Position numbers and translations under genes: made by a program
Shown here: positions 18,538 through 26,228 of the stretch, piece after piece
How the letters are laid out: the number at the start of each line of letters is the position of its first letter
Numbering within the stretch: position 1 is the stretch's first letter
From: Planctomycetota bacterium
Lineage (GTDB): Bacteria; Planctomycetota; UBA1135; GCA-002686595
Assembly: GCA_020638875.1 (NCBI GenBank)
Contig: JACKHS010000024.1
Location: 1 to 49,321 of the forward strand
Direction of reading: 5' to 3'
DNA: 49,321 bases
Notes under the pieces: generated by a model
Seen by the model: only the letters and a program-made list of their open reading frames with translations
The model's database searches: none
Told to the model about the DNA's origin: nothing

Positions 18538-19475
18538 TTGCGGTCCTCCTTCACGAGGTCGATGAAGGCGTCCTCGAGGCTCAGGCGGCGGCGCGAGATG
18601 CCGGTGATGGTGTGGCCGCGCGCGCGCAGGCGGTCGATGGTCGCGTCGAGGCCGGCGTCGTCGACGGTGAGCTCGAAGGCGCGCTCGCCGTCGCGGCGGA
18701 AGCCCTCGCCGACGCCGCGCAGCTCCTCCTCGAGCGACGCGCCGGGGGCGAGCAGCTCGAAGCGCGTCGCGTCCACGCTGGGCGTCAGCTCCTCGATGGT
18801 GCCCTCGCGCAGGATCAGGCCCTTGTTCAGGATCACGACGCGGTCGCAGACCATCTCGACCTCGTTGAGCAGGTGCGAGTTGATGAAGATCGTCGTGCCG
18901 CGCTCGGCCAGCTCGGTGACCATCTGGCGGATGACCTTGCGGCCGACGGGGTCGACGCCGTCGGTGGGCTCGTCGAGGAAGACGAGCTCGGGGTCGTGCA
19001 CGAGCGCCTGCGCGAGGCCCAGGCGCTGCTGCATGCCCTTGGAGTACTCGCGCACCTTGCGGTGGCAGTCCTTCAGCATGCCGACGCGGTCGAGCAGCTG
19101 CGCGGCGCGCTTCTCGACGGACTTGCGGTCGCGCCCGGCGAGCATCCCGAACAGCACCATCACCTGCCAGCCGGTGAGGTAGTAGGGCATGCGGTGCGCC
19201 TCGGGCAGGTAGCCCACGCGTCGGCGCGTGACGGCTTGGCTCGGCGGCAGGCCGAAGACTCGCGCCTCGCCGCGCCATCCGCGCACGAGGTCGAGCAGGA
19301 TCTTGACCATCGTGGTCTTGCCGGCGCCGTTGGGCCCGAGCAGCCCGAAGACCTGTCCGCGGCCGACCTCGAGGTCGATGCCCTTCAGCGCCTGGAAGCC
19401 CTTGCGCCCGAAGAGGCCGCTCTTGAAGGTCTTCTCGAGGCCGCGGACGGTGAGGATCGTCTCGTCTGCGCTCAT
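18534..19475 (-). CDS. ABC transporter ATP-binding protein
   Basis: 313 residues. Walker A 'GLLGPNGAGKTTMVKIL', Q-loop region 'VGYLPEAHRMPYYLTG', signature 'YSKGMQQRLGLAQALVH', Walker B 'LVFLDEPTDGVDP' and H-loop 'FINSHLLNEVEMVCD' are all present. A C-terminal extension of about 90 residues has the DUF4162-like layout common in ABC-2 exporters. It pairs with the permease gene that overlaps its stop. A TATCCT hexamer eight bases before the ATG, within the 31-base gap after the ROK kinase, suggests a separate promoter for the run ATPase-permease-glcD-glcE-glcF. Confidence 0.92.
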   Translation of the reverse strand: MSADETILTVRGLEKTFKSGLFGRKGFQALKGIDLEVGRGQVFGLLGPNGAGKTTMVKILLDLVRGWRGEARVFGLPPSQAVTRRRVGYLPEAHRMPYYLTGWQVMVLFGMLAGRDRKSVEKRAAQLLDRVGMLKDCHRKVREYSKGMQQRLGLAQALVHDPELVFLDEPTDGVDPVGRKVIRQMVTELAERGTTIFINSHLLNEVEMVCDRVVILNKGLILREGTIEELTPSVDATRFELLAPGASLEEELRGVGEGFRRDGERAFELTVDDAGLDATIDRLRARGHTITGISRRRLSLEDAFIDLVKEDRK

Positions 19476-19483
19476 GATGGCGC

Positions 19484-19489
19484 AGGATA
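19484..19489 (-). promoter_or_regulatory. -10-like hexamer TATCCT before the ABC/glc operon
   Basis: On the minus strand TATCCT is eight bases before ATG 19475, with no SD between. It lies in the 31-base gap downstream of the ROK kinase stop, so it would separate the ABC/glc operon from the sugar genes. Confidence 0.4.
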
Positions 19490-19506
19490 ACGACTGGCGC
19501 GCGCGA

Positions 19507-20412
19507 CTATTCGCTCGCGTCGCCGATCGCGAGGCGCGCGGCGCCGATCCAGCCGGCGTCGGCGCCCAGCGTCGCCGGGCGCAGGCGCAGCTCCTCGGGG
19601 GCGCGCCCGTAGCTGCGCTCGAGCAGGCCCTCGCGGATCGCCGGCTCGAGCACGTCGAACGCCGCGCCGAAACCGCCGCCGATCAGGTAGCAGCGCAGGT
19701 CGAGCAGCGTCAGCGCCTGCGCCAGCCCGCGGCCCAGGTCGCGGCCGACCTCGTGCAGGAGCTCGCGTTCGGGCCCCGCGGCCGCGCGCGCCGCGGCGGT
19801 GAGCGCCTTGAGGTCGGCGGTCAGGCCCGCCGCCGCCGCGCGCCGGCTGGCCGCCGTCGCGCTCGCCAGCGCTTCCAGGCAGCCGCGGTTCCCGCAGCCG
19901 CAGCGCGGCCCGCGCGGGTCGACCGTCGTGTGGCCGACCTCGGCCGCGAGGCCGCCCTCGCCGACGAACAGCGCGCCGTCGAGGATCAGTCCGCCGCCGA
20001 TGCCCGTGCCGAGCGTCACGACGAGCGCGTGGCGCTCGCCACGCGCGCCACCCAGCCAGTGCTCGCCGAGCGCCGCCACGTTGGCGTCGTTCTCGAGGTG
20101 CACGGCCTGCGGGGCGAGCCCCAGGCGCCGCGCGAGCTCGTCGCGCAGCGGATAGCCCTCCATCGGCGCGAGGTTGGGGCTCTTGGTCACCAGCCCGCGC
20201 GTGCGGTCGACCAGGCCGGGCACGCCGATGCCGAGACCGTGCGTCGCGCCCAGCTCGCGTGCGCACGCGGCGATGCGCTCGCAGACCGCCTCGGCGCCGT
20301 CGGCCACGCCCGAGGCGACCTCGGTGCGCGCCAGCACGTCGCCCGCCGGGTTCACGGCGCCGGCCTTGATGGCCGTCCCGCCCAGGTCGATGCCGACCGC
20401 GCGGCGGCTCAA
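19507..20412 (-). CDS. ROK family sugar kinase (glucokinase-like)
   Basis: 301 residues. The N-terminal ATP-binding motif is 'VGIDLGGTAIKAGAVNP'. 'LGIGVPGLVDRTRGLV' and 'VHLENDANVAALGEHW' supply the catalytic Asp in 'NDAN'. 'LGTGIGGGLILDGALF' and 'AAEVGHTTVD' are the ROK sugar-binding His motif, and 'CGCGNRGCLEALAS' is the zinc-binding ROK signature. All key residues are intact, so it should phosphorylate a hexose such as glucose at C6. The start is TTG 20412 (the codon is TTG, not ATG), with GGAAG five bases upstream and a TTGA overlap with the stop of the GT5 gene, which indicates co-expression. Confidence 0.88.
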   Translation of the reverse strand: MSRRAVGIDLGGTAIKAGAVNPAGDVLARTEVASGVADGAEAVCERIAACARELGATHGLGIGVPGLVDRTRGLVTKSPNLAPMEGYPLRDELARRLGLAPQAVHLENDANVAALGEHWLGGARGERHALVVTLGTGIGGGLILDGALFVGEGGLAAEVGHTTVDPRGPRCGCGNRGCLEALASATAASRRAAAAGLTADLKALTAAARAAAGPERELLHEVGRDLGRGLAQALTLLDLRCYLIGGGFGAAFDVLEPAIREGLLERSYGRAPEELRLRPATLGADAGWIGAARLAIGDASE

Positions 20413-21899
20413 GGCACTTCCGTGCGTTGCGAGCGCACGCGGCGCGTCACGCGGCGGTACGCGCGCAGGTAGGCCTCACCGGTGGCCTCCCAGGAGAAGT
20501 CCTGCTTCATGCAGCGCAGCGTCAGGTCCTTCCACTTGTTCGCCGCCTTGTAGACCGCGCGCAGCTCGTCCATCGCGGTCAGCAGGCCTTCGCCGTTGTA
20601 GGCCTTGAAGGTGAAGCCTGTGCCGCCCTTGGCGTCGAGGGCGTAGTCGACCAGCAGGTCGTCGAGGCCCGCGTGCTCGTAGATCACCGGCACCGCGCCG
20701 TAGCGCATGGCGATGGCGCACAGCGCGTTGCTCGGCTGGTAGTGCGCCGGCAGCAGGAACACGTCGGCGCCCGCCAGCAGCAGGTGCGCGGTCGCGACGT
20801 GGTAGCCCTGGATCAGGCGGCAGCGGCCCGAGAAGGTGGCCTCGATCGTCTTCACGCGCTCGAGGATCTCGGCCTGGCCCTGACCCATCATGACCACCTC
20901 GAAGTTGCGCTCGAGCAGGTCGGTCATGACCTCGGCCAGCAGGTCGCAGCCGCTGTCCGCGTCGAAGCGCCCGATGACGCCCACGACCGGCGTGCGCGGG
21001 CCCTTGTCGAGCTTGAAGCTCGTCTGCAGGTTCTGCTTGTTCTTGCGCTTGCCGGCCAGGCCCGCCGTCGACGCGCTGAAGGTCGCCGGGAGCAGGGAGT
21101 CCTGCTCGGGGTCCCACGTCGCGTAGTCGATGCCGCTGGAGACGCCGACGATCTCCTTCTTGCGCCGTGCGAAGGTGTCCTCGAGCCCGTAGCCGCGATC
21201 GGTCTCCTGGATGCGCTTCGCCTGCGTGGGGGAGGGCGTGCCGAGGATCGTCGCGAACTCCGCGCCGGCCTTGAGGAAGTTGACGCGGCCGTCGAGGGCC
21301 ACGCCGTGGACGTTCTGGAAGAGGTGCAGCGGGATGCCGATCTTCGGCAGCACCTCGCGCTCGAAGGTGCCCTGCATCGCCAGGTTGTGGATGGCGAAGT
21401 AGACGCCGGCGCGCGCGGCCGGGTGCTCCGGGTCGCGCTCGGCGTACTCGAGCTCGCGGAAGACCGGGATCAGGCCGGTGGTCCAGTCGAAGCAGTGCAG
21501 CAGGTCGGCCTTGAAGTCGAGCTCGCCGAGCGCCTCGAGCACGGCGCGCGCGAAGACGGCGTAGCGGCGCCAGTTGTCGGCGTAGGGGCCGTTCTCGTCG
21601 CCGTAGGGCTGGCGGCGCCCGAACAGGCGCTCGTGGCAGACGAGCACGACCGGCAGCTCGCCCAGGTAGCCCTGCTGGAGCTCGAGCTCGACGCGACCCT
21701 CCCCGTCGCGGACGCGCACGCGGCCGACCGGGCGCAGGCCTTCGAGGACCGAGGTGTCGACCTCGCACGTCTTGGGGAGGAAGACGCGGACGTCGTGGCC
21801 GCCCCGCACCAGCGTGCGGGGGAGGGACTCGGAGATCTCGGCGAGGTTCGTCCGGCGGACGAGGGACTGCAGCTCCGGGGTGACGAAAGCGATCTTCAC
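20409..21899 (-). CDS. Divergent GT5 glycogen/starch synthase-like glycosyltransferase
   Basis: 496 residues; start GTG 21899 ('VKIAFVTPELQSL'). The overall GT5/GlgA layout is clear: 'LPRTLVRGGHDVRVFLP', 'LLHCFDWTTGLIPVF', 'FAIHNLAMQGTF', 'GVSSGIDYATWDPEQDSLLP' and 'GADVFLLPAHYQPSNALC'. Key positions differ, however. The KTGGL substrate loop reads 'RRTNLAEIS'. The 'SR-T-QKG' motif reads 'GRFDADSGCD', which keeps Arg but loses Lys. The 'PSRFEPCGL' Glu is Gln in 'PAHYQPSNAL'. It may be catalytically weak, use another donor or be regulatory. The next gene is a ROK kinase, pointing to glucose/glycogen metabolism. No SD is seen. Confidence 0.78.
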   Translation of the reverse strand: MKIAFVTPELQSLVRRTNLAEISESLPRTLVRGGHDVRVFLPKTCEVDTSVLEGLRPVGRVRVRDGEGRVELELQQGYLGELPVVLVCHERLFGRRQPYGDENGPYADNWRRYAVFARAVLEALGELDFKADLLHCFDWTTGLIPVFRELEYAERDPEHPAARAGVYFAIHNLAMQGTFEREVLPKIGIPLHLFQNVHGVALDGRVNFLKAGAEFATILGTPSPTQAKRIQETDRGYGLEDTFARRKKEIVGVSSGIDYATWDPEQDSLLPATFSASTAGLAGKRKNKQNLQTSFKLDKGPRTPVVGVIGRFDADSGCDLLAEVMTDLLERNFEVVMMGQGQAEILERVKTIEATFSGRCRLIQGYHVATAHLLLAGADVFLLPAHYQPSNALCAIAMRYGAVPVIYEHAGLDDLLVDYALDAKGGTGFTFKAYNGEGLLTAMDELRAVYKAANKWKDLTLRCMKQDFSWEATGEAYLRAYRRVTRRVRSQRTEVP

Positions 21900-21920
21900 G
21901 CAGTGCGAATCGGTGGATCC

Positions 21921-21945
21921 GAGCCGGCGCTGTACAGGCCGGCTC
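21921..21945. promoter_or_regulatory. Long palindrome in the leader of the GT5/ROK genes
   Basis: GAGCCGGC (21921-21928) and GCCGGCTC (21938-21945) are perfect inverted repeats. The bases between are one G and the palindrome CTGTACAG, so the 25-base element can fold into a stem of more than 10 bp. It lies 21 bases upstream of GTG 21899. It could be a dimeric-regulator operator or an RNA hairpin limiting translation; no repressor gene is adjacent. Confidence 0.4.
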
Positions 21946-22072
21946 CGCTCGTGTCCGAGATTCCCGTCCCGGACGTTGCCAATTCGCCCCACAAGCTATA
22001 GGAAATCCCGTTCCACGCCCTCCCCGGGGCGCGGGCCGATTTTCCTAAGCGCTTGTGGTTGCTGTTCTTGCG

Positions 22073-22088
22073 GCCGCGGCTTCGCGGC
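22073..22088 (-). terminator. GC hairpin at the M48 gene stop
   Basis: GCCGCG-AAGC-CGCGGC (six-pair stem, four-base loop) on the minus strand begins at the last base of the TAG stop. No U-tract follows, so it would act as a U-less or factor-assisted terminator, or as a 3'-end stabiliser. Confidence 0.3.
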
Positions 22089-22933
22089 TACTTTTTCCCT
22101 TTTGCGGCCTCGTAGAGCGGCAGCGCCTCGGGCACCAGGGACTGGAGCTGCTCGATGCGGCGCTCGTTGGAGGGGTGCGTGGAGAGGAACTCCTCCAGCC
22201 CGCCGCCGCCGCCGCCGGTGAGCTGCGCCATGCGCTGCCAGAAGACCGGCGCCTCGCGCGGGTCGTAGCCCGCCGCCGCCATGACGAAGAGCCCTTCGCG
22301 GTCGGCCTCGAGCTCGTCGGAGCGCCCCCAGGGCAGCCCCACCCCGAAGTTGGCCACCACCATGGCCATGGCCTCGTAGTCCTCGTCCTCGAAGACCGCC
22401 TGGATCAGGCCGGTGGTCAGGCCGTTGCGCGTCAGGCGTTGCGTGCCGTGGCGCTTGGTGGCGTGGCTGATCTCGTGGCCCATGACGACGGCCAGGCCGG
22501 CGTCGTTCTGCGTGACGGGCAGGATGCCCGTGTAGACCGCCATCTTGCCGCCCGGCAGGCAGAACGCGTTGACCGTCTGCGGGTCGTCGATCACGACGAC
22601 CTCCCACTGGAACTGCGAGGCGATGTCGGGCTGGAGCTCCGTCACCGCGTCGACGAGGCGCGCGGTGACGCGCTCGACCTGCTCGACCTGCGGGCCGGAG
22701 GTGAGGATCTTCTCGCTGCTGGTGACCTCTTGGAACGCCTGCGCGCCCAGGGCGACGTCGTCCTGGAGCGAGTACGCGTTCAGGCCGGCGCACGAGGAGC
22801 TGCCGGCGGCGAGGAGCAGCAAGGCGGGCAGCGCGGCGCCGCGGCGCGGCGTCGAGCGGTACACTCCGCGCCGCAGCGCGCCGACGAGGCGCGTCGCGAG
22901 CGCGCGCGACGAGGACAGGAAGGACTCGAGCAT
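22088..22933 (-). CDS. M48 family metallopeptidase, probable lipoprotein
   Basis: 281 residues. A basic N-terminal stretch leads into a hydrophobic segment ending 'LLLLAAGSSSCAGL', which looks like a lipobox with Cys near residue 48, so it is probably a membrane-anchored lipoprotein. The zinc peptidase motif is 'VVMGHEISHATKRHGTQRL', with HEISH supplying two His. The third ligand Glu lies in 'SDELEADREGLFVMAAAG'. 'NAFCLPGGKMAVYTGIL' is a typical M48 substrate-cleft strand, and 'FLSTHPSNERRIEQL' the C-terminal M48 motif. This matches BepA/LoiP-like enzymes that degrade or check misfolded envelope proteins. It is divergent from gpmI. Confidence 0.88.
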   Translation of the reverse strand: MLESFLSSSRALATRLVGALRRGVYRSTPRRGAALPALLLLAAGSSSCAGLNAYSLQDDVALGAQAFQEVTSSEKILTSGPQVEQVERVTARLVDAVTELQPDIASQFQWEVVVIDDPQTVNAFCLPGGKMAVYTGILPVTQNDAGLAVVMGHEISHATKRHGTQRLTRNGLTTGLIQAVFEDEDYEAMAMVVANFGVGLPWGRSDELEADREGLFVMAAAGYDPREAPVFWQRMAQLTGGGGGGLEEFLSTHPSNERRIEQLQSLVPEALPLYEAAKGKK

Positions 22934-22994
22934 GGGGGCGGCGCGGCCACGCGGCCGAGCTGCCTTGCCCGACCTCCGCCGCGTGCGCGTCAGT

Positions 22995-23036
22995 ATGCCG
23001 CCACCCCCGTCTCCCGCGCGAGAGGATCCGCCGTGA
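22995..23036 (+). other. Candidate Pro-rich leader mini-ORF (13 aa) coupled to gpmI
   Basis: ATG 22995 opens a 13-codon frame, MPPPPSPAREDPP, whose TGA (23034-23036) overlaps the GTG start of gpmI as GTGA. The four-proline run is the kind of sequence that slows ribosomes unless EF-P helps, so it could act as a translational control element. No -10 hexamer is seen at the short distance found for other genes here. Confidence 0.33.
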
Positions 23037-24568
23037 ATCACCGCCCGCTGCTGCTCGTCGTCCTGGACGGCTGGGGCTTCCGCGAGGAAGCCGAGTCCAA
23101 CGCCATCCGCCAGGAGGCGGGCTACTTCCACGACCTGCTCGGGCGCTACCCCAACACGCTGCTCTCGGCCTCGGGGCGCGAGGTCGGCCTGCCGCTCGGC
23201 CTGATGGGCAACAGCGAGGTGGGGCACCTCAACCTCGGCGCGGGCCGCACGGTCTACATGGACGTGACGCGCATCGACAAGGCCATCGACGACGGCGAGT
23301 TCCAGGCCAATGGCGCGCTCGCCGGCGCGATGGAGAAGGCGGCGCGCACGGGCAAGCAGCTCCACCTCGTCGGGCTCGTGAGCGACGGCGGCGTGCACGC
23401 CTCGGACCACCACCTGCGCGCGCTGCTGAAGCTCGCCGCCGCGCGCGGCCTCGCCCCGGAGCAGGTCGTCGTGCACGCGATCCTCGACGGCCGCGACACG
23501 CCGCCGCGCTCGGCCGACCGCTACCTCGCGCAGCTCGAGCGCGACATCGTCGACGCGGGCGTCGGGCGCATCGCGTCGGTCGTCGGGCGCTACTGGGCGA
23601 TGGACCGCGACAAGCGCTGGGACCGCGTGCAGCGCGCGTACGAGCTCTTCGTCGGCGGGCGCGGCGAGCGCGTCGCGTCGAGCGCCGAGGCCGTGCAGCG
23701 CTCCTACGCCGCGAACGTCGGCGACGAGTTCGTCGAGCCCTTCGTTGTCGGCGCGCCCGACCAGGGCCGCATGCGCGACGGCGACGTCGTGCTGTGCTTC
23801 AACTTCCGCGCGGACCGCATGCGCCAGCTCTGCGAGGCGCTCGGGCTCACCGACTTCGACGGCTTCGACCGCGGCGGCGTGCCGCGGCTCGAGCTCGTCA
23901 CCATGACGCAGTACCGCGCCGACTTCCCCTTCGCGGTGGCCTTCCCGCCGCGCGAGCTGAAGGGCGTGCTCTCCGAGGTGCTCGCCGCGCAGAAGCTGAC
24001 GCAGAAGCGCATCGCCGAGACCGAGAAGTACGCGCACGTGACGTACTTCTTCTCGGGCGGCAAGGAGGCACCCGTCGCCGGCGAGGACCGCGTGCTCGTG
24101 CCGAGCCCGAAGGTGGCGACCTACGACCTTCAGCCGGAGATGAGCGCCGAGGGCATCACCGAGGCGATCCTCGCGAGCCTGAAGAAGGACGACACCGACG
24201 TCTACATCATCAACTACGCCAACGCCGACATGGTCGGGCACACCGGCATCTGGACGGCGGCGTGCTCGGCGATCCGCACGATCGACGCGTGCCTCGCGCG
24301 CCTCGTGCCCGAGGTCACGCGCCGCGGCGGCCTGGTGGCGATCACCGCCGACCACGGCAACAGCGAGCAGCTCTGGGACCCGGTGCACAACTCGCCGCAC
24401 ACGGCGCACACGACCAACCCCGTGCCGATCGTGCTCTGCGCGGAGGACCTCGTCGGCGCCAAGCTGCGCCGCATGGGCGTCCTCGGCGACGTGGCGCCGA
24501 CGCTGCTCGAGCTGGCCGGCGTCCCCAAGCCCGAGGAGATGAGCGGGCTGTCCTTGCTGGAGCGCTGA
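23033..24568 (+). CDS. gpmI: 2,3-bisphosphoglycerate-independent phosphoglycerate mutase
   Basis: 511 residues, the normal iPGM length. The start GTG 23033 has AGAGGA as SD and the frame opens directly with 'LLLVVLDGWGF', holding the first metal-binding Asp. 'LPLGLMGNSEVGHLNLGAGR' contains the catalytic Ser. 'LVGLVSDGGVHASDHHL', 'AILDGRDTPPRSA', 'SVVGRYWAMDRDKRWDRV', 'CFNFRADRMRQL', 'YANADMVGHTG' and 'ITADHGNSEQLWD' are the other phosphatase-fold and transferase motifs, all intact. It interconverts 2- and 3-phosphoglycerate in glycolysis and gluconeogenesis using Mn. It is preceded by an overlapping mini-ORF and convergent with the next gene. Confidence 0.97.
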   Translation: MNHRPLLLVVLDGWGFREEAESNAIRQEAGYFHDLLGRYPNTLLSASGREVGLPLGLMGNSEVGHLNLGAGRTVYMDVTRIDKAIDDGEFQANGALAGAMEKAARTGKQLHLVGLVSDGGVHASDHHLRALLKLAAARGLAPEQVVVHAILDGRDTPPRSADRYLAQLERDIVDAGVGRIASVVGRYWAMDRDKRWDRVQRAYELFVGGRGERVASSAEAVQRSYAANVGDEFVEPFVVGAPDQGRMRDGDVVLCFNFRADRMRQLCEALGLTDFDGFDRGGVPRLELVTMTQYRADFPFAVAFPPRELKGVLSEVLAAQKLTQKRIAETEKYAHVTYFFSGGKEAPVAGEDRVLVPSPKVATYDLQPEMSAEGITEAILASLKKDDTDVYIINYANADMVGHTGIWTAACSAIRTIDACLARLVPEVTRRGGLVAITADHGNSEQLWDPVHNSPHTAHTTNPVPIVLCAEDLVGAKLRRMGVLGDVAPTLLELAGVPKPEEMSGLSLLER

Positions 24569-24602
24569 GCGCGCGCGCTCGGGGCGTGCCGGTCGACGCC
24601 GA

Positions 24603-24633
24603 GGCCACGGCCGCGGGGAACGCGACCGTGGCC
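24603..24633. terminator. Bidirectional hairpin between gpmI and a convergent gene
   Basis: GGCCACGG (24603-24610) pairs perfectly with CCGTGGCC (24626-24633). Inside, CGCG-GGGAA-CGCG continues the stem after one mismatch. It sits in the 105-base gap between convergent stops. There is no T-run on either side. A second, loopless palindrome (gagcgcgcgcgctc) covers the gpmI stop at 24567-24580. Confidence 0.5.
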
Positions 24634-24673
24634 GGGCCGTCGGAGGGACAGCGTGGTGCCGGCGAGTCGGCGC

Positions 24674-25150
24674 CTACGGCGCCATCGTGACCTGCAGCGC
24701 GTTGGAGAGGTTCCACCCCTGCACGTCGCGGTACAGGTACTGCACGTAGCCGGTCTCGCCGGGCAGGAACGGGAAGGTCTGCGGGTAGATGGCCGAGTTC
24801 AGGAAGACCTCCGCCGTGCCGCCGTTCGAGAAGTTCGAGACCGTGTAGCGGCCGGTGCTCGGGTGGAACGGCGTGATGCACAGGCTCCCGTTGCCCCACG
24901 GGATGGCCGGTTGCGCGCACACCTTGCCGTAGATCAGCGCGCCGAACTTGCCGGACGGACCGCCGGTCACGACGGCGCGCTCGGGGTTGACGCCCACGGC
25001 GCCGTCGAGGCCGAGGACCACGCCCGGGCCCACCGAGTTCGTGGTCGTGGAGCACAGCTCCGTGCAGGTGTAACCGCCCTGCGTGGACGCGGCGCTGGCG
25101 ATGGACAGCGCGACGAAGGAGATCGATAGAAGCGAGAAGCGAGTGTTCAT
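24674..25150 (-). CDS. Small secreted protein with planctomycete-type C-terminal beta domain
   Basis: 158 residues. A signal peptide (about 1-22, 'FSLLSISFVALSIASAAST') is followed by a single domain: 'VGPGVVLGLDGAVGVN', 'GKFGALIYGKVCAQPAIPWG', 'NGSLCITPFHPSTGRYTVSN', 'TFPFLPGETGYVQYLYRD' and the ending 'LSNALQVTMAP'. The order FG-l-YG / GNG-lCIT / QY-YRD / AL-VT--P is the same as at the C-terminus of the FG-GAP protein ending at 31487. The SD is GGAGG, eight bases from the ATG. Function unknown; probably an extracellular binding or sorting domain used alone. Confidence 0.7.
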   Translation of the reverse strand: MNTRFSLLSISFVALSIASAASTQGGYTCTELCSTTTNSVGPGVVLGLDGAVGVNPERAVVTGGPSGKFGALIYGKVCAQPAIPWGNGSLCITPFHPSTGRYTVSNFSNGGTAEVFLNSAIYPQTFPFLPGETGYVQYLYRDVQGWNLSNALQVTMAP

Positions 25151-25721
25151 GTGTGGCCCTCCGGGAGGCGAGGTCCGAGCCGGACCCCTCCGGGTGCCCG
25201 TCGCCGAGGCGACGCGCGGATGATTGGGATCACGGCGACGCCTCCGCACGCGGAAGCGGCCGCCGGCGAGCCCCCTCTCCTCCACACGCGGAGGAAGCCG
25301 CGGCGGGGTACCGATCCTGCCGGATCCGGCTCTCCCGAGCGCGCGGTCGCGTGGAGCGTGGTTCCGGGCCGCGAACCGCCGCGACCCCTCCCACGCAGGG
25401 ACTCTGGATGCTGTCAAGGACTCGCGGCTTGGCGCCGCGAACTCGAGGCCGCGGGTTCGGCTTCGGGGCCGAGTCCACCGCCTCGCATCAAGAATGACGC
25501 AGGAATTCGGGGCGGGGTTGCCTGACTTCCTCGATTTCGTAGGGGGGCGCCTGCGCGCGCGCCTGGAGCGCGGAATCGTGTAACGGAGGCGCGAGTCGTG
25601 CGCTCCGACAGAGGGCCGCGTCCACGGTCCTCGACCCGAATTGCCGCCTCCCACCGCCACGGCTATCCTCCCGCTCCAGGCCCCCGCGTACGCCCTCGCA
25701 CGCCGGCGCCGGGGAGCGCCC
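25151..25721. other. Intergenic region between divergent genes (571 bases)
   Basis: No gene is supported here. It holds the SD of the leftward secreted-protein gene (cctcc at 25159-25163), two small tandem hairpin-forming segments (cctccgcacgcggaagc and cctccacacgcggagg, about 25250-25305), an imperfect inverted repeat near 25439-25473, and the promoter of the sigma factor gene at 25641-25669. Base composition is less extreme than in the genes. Confidence 0.5.
25641..25669 (+). promoter_or_regulatory. Sigma70-type promoter, TTGCCG-N17-TATCCT
   Basis: TTGCCG (25641-25646) and TATCCT (25664-25669) are exactly 17 bases apart, the best conventional promoter in the window. It precedes the ECF sigma/kinase operon and rules out a start for the sigma gene at TTG 25641, since that codon would be the -35 itself. 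Confidence 0.5.
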
Positions 25722-26228
25722 TTGGAACCCGAAGAGCTGGCCGAGCAACAGTCCTGGCTGCGCCGTCGCGCGCGGAAGCTGATGGGGTCGCGCCTGCGCG
25801 GCTGGATGGAGAGCGGCGACCTGGCGCAGGCGGCGCAGGCCGAGGCCTGGCGCACGCGCGGCGGCAAGCGCTTCGCCAACCGGGCGGCCTTCCGCGGGTG
25901 GCTCGGCCGCATCCTGCGCAGCCTGGCGGTCAACGAGGCGCGCCGCCGCGGACTCGACGCGGTGCCCGTGGGGGAGTCCGGTGTCGTCGACGGCAGCCGC
26001 ACGCCTTCGCGCCTCGCCGCGCGCCGCGACTCGGGTCGCTGGGTGCGCGAGCAACTGCGCCGCTTGGGTGAGCGCGAGCGCGCGATCGTGCTGGCGCGCG
26101 TGGTCGACGGAGAGTCGTTCGCGGGGATCGCGGAGCGCTTCGGCTGCACCGAGGGCAACGCGCGGGTGATCTTCCACCGCAGCCTCGAGCGCCTGCGCGA
26201 GCACGATGAGTTCGGCGGATCTGCCTGA
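25722..26228 (+). CDS. ECF-type RNA polymerase sigma factor
   Basis: 168 residues from TTG 25722, chosen because GGGGAG lies five bases upstream and because the likely promoter overlaps the only earlier starts. Region 2 is recognisable in 'RARKLMGSRLRGWMESGDLA' and 'AEAWRTRGGKRFANRAAFRG'. Region 4 is 'LRRLGERERAIVLARVVDG' followed by an HTH, 'FAGIAERFGCTEGNARVIFH', and 'RSLERLREH'. Sigma factors of this type direct RNA polymerase to a small regulon. It overlaps the following kinase by 23 bases, so the two are co-translated. Planctomycetes are known to pair ECF factors with Ser/Thr kinases instead of classical anti-sigma factors. Confidence 0.85.
   Translation: MEPEELAEQQSWLRRRARKLMGSRLRGWMESGDLAQAAQAEAWRTRGGKRFANRAAFRGWLGRILRSLAVNEARRRGLDAVPVGESGVVDGSRTPSRLAARRDSGRWVREQLRRLGERERAIVLARVVDGESFAGIAERFGCTEGNARVIFHRSLERLREHDEFGGSA

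Noticed and set aside
22070..22105. Plus-strand hairpin followed by a T-rich run that looks like an intrinsic terminator
   Set aside because: The T-run is the complement of the Lys codons at the C-terminus of the M48 gene, and there is no rightward gene to terminate.
25246..25307. Possible repeat array
   Set aside because: Only two imperfect copies with no regular spacer; not a CRISPR or a tandem repeat.
25641..25721. Earlier TTG start for the ECF sigma factor
   Set aside because: The codon coincides with the -35 of a good promoter, and the extra 27 residues are Pro/Arg-rich and outside the sigma fold; TTG 25722 has a proper SD.
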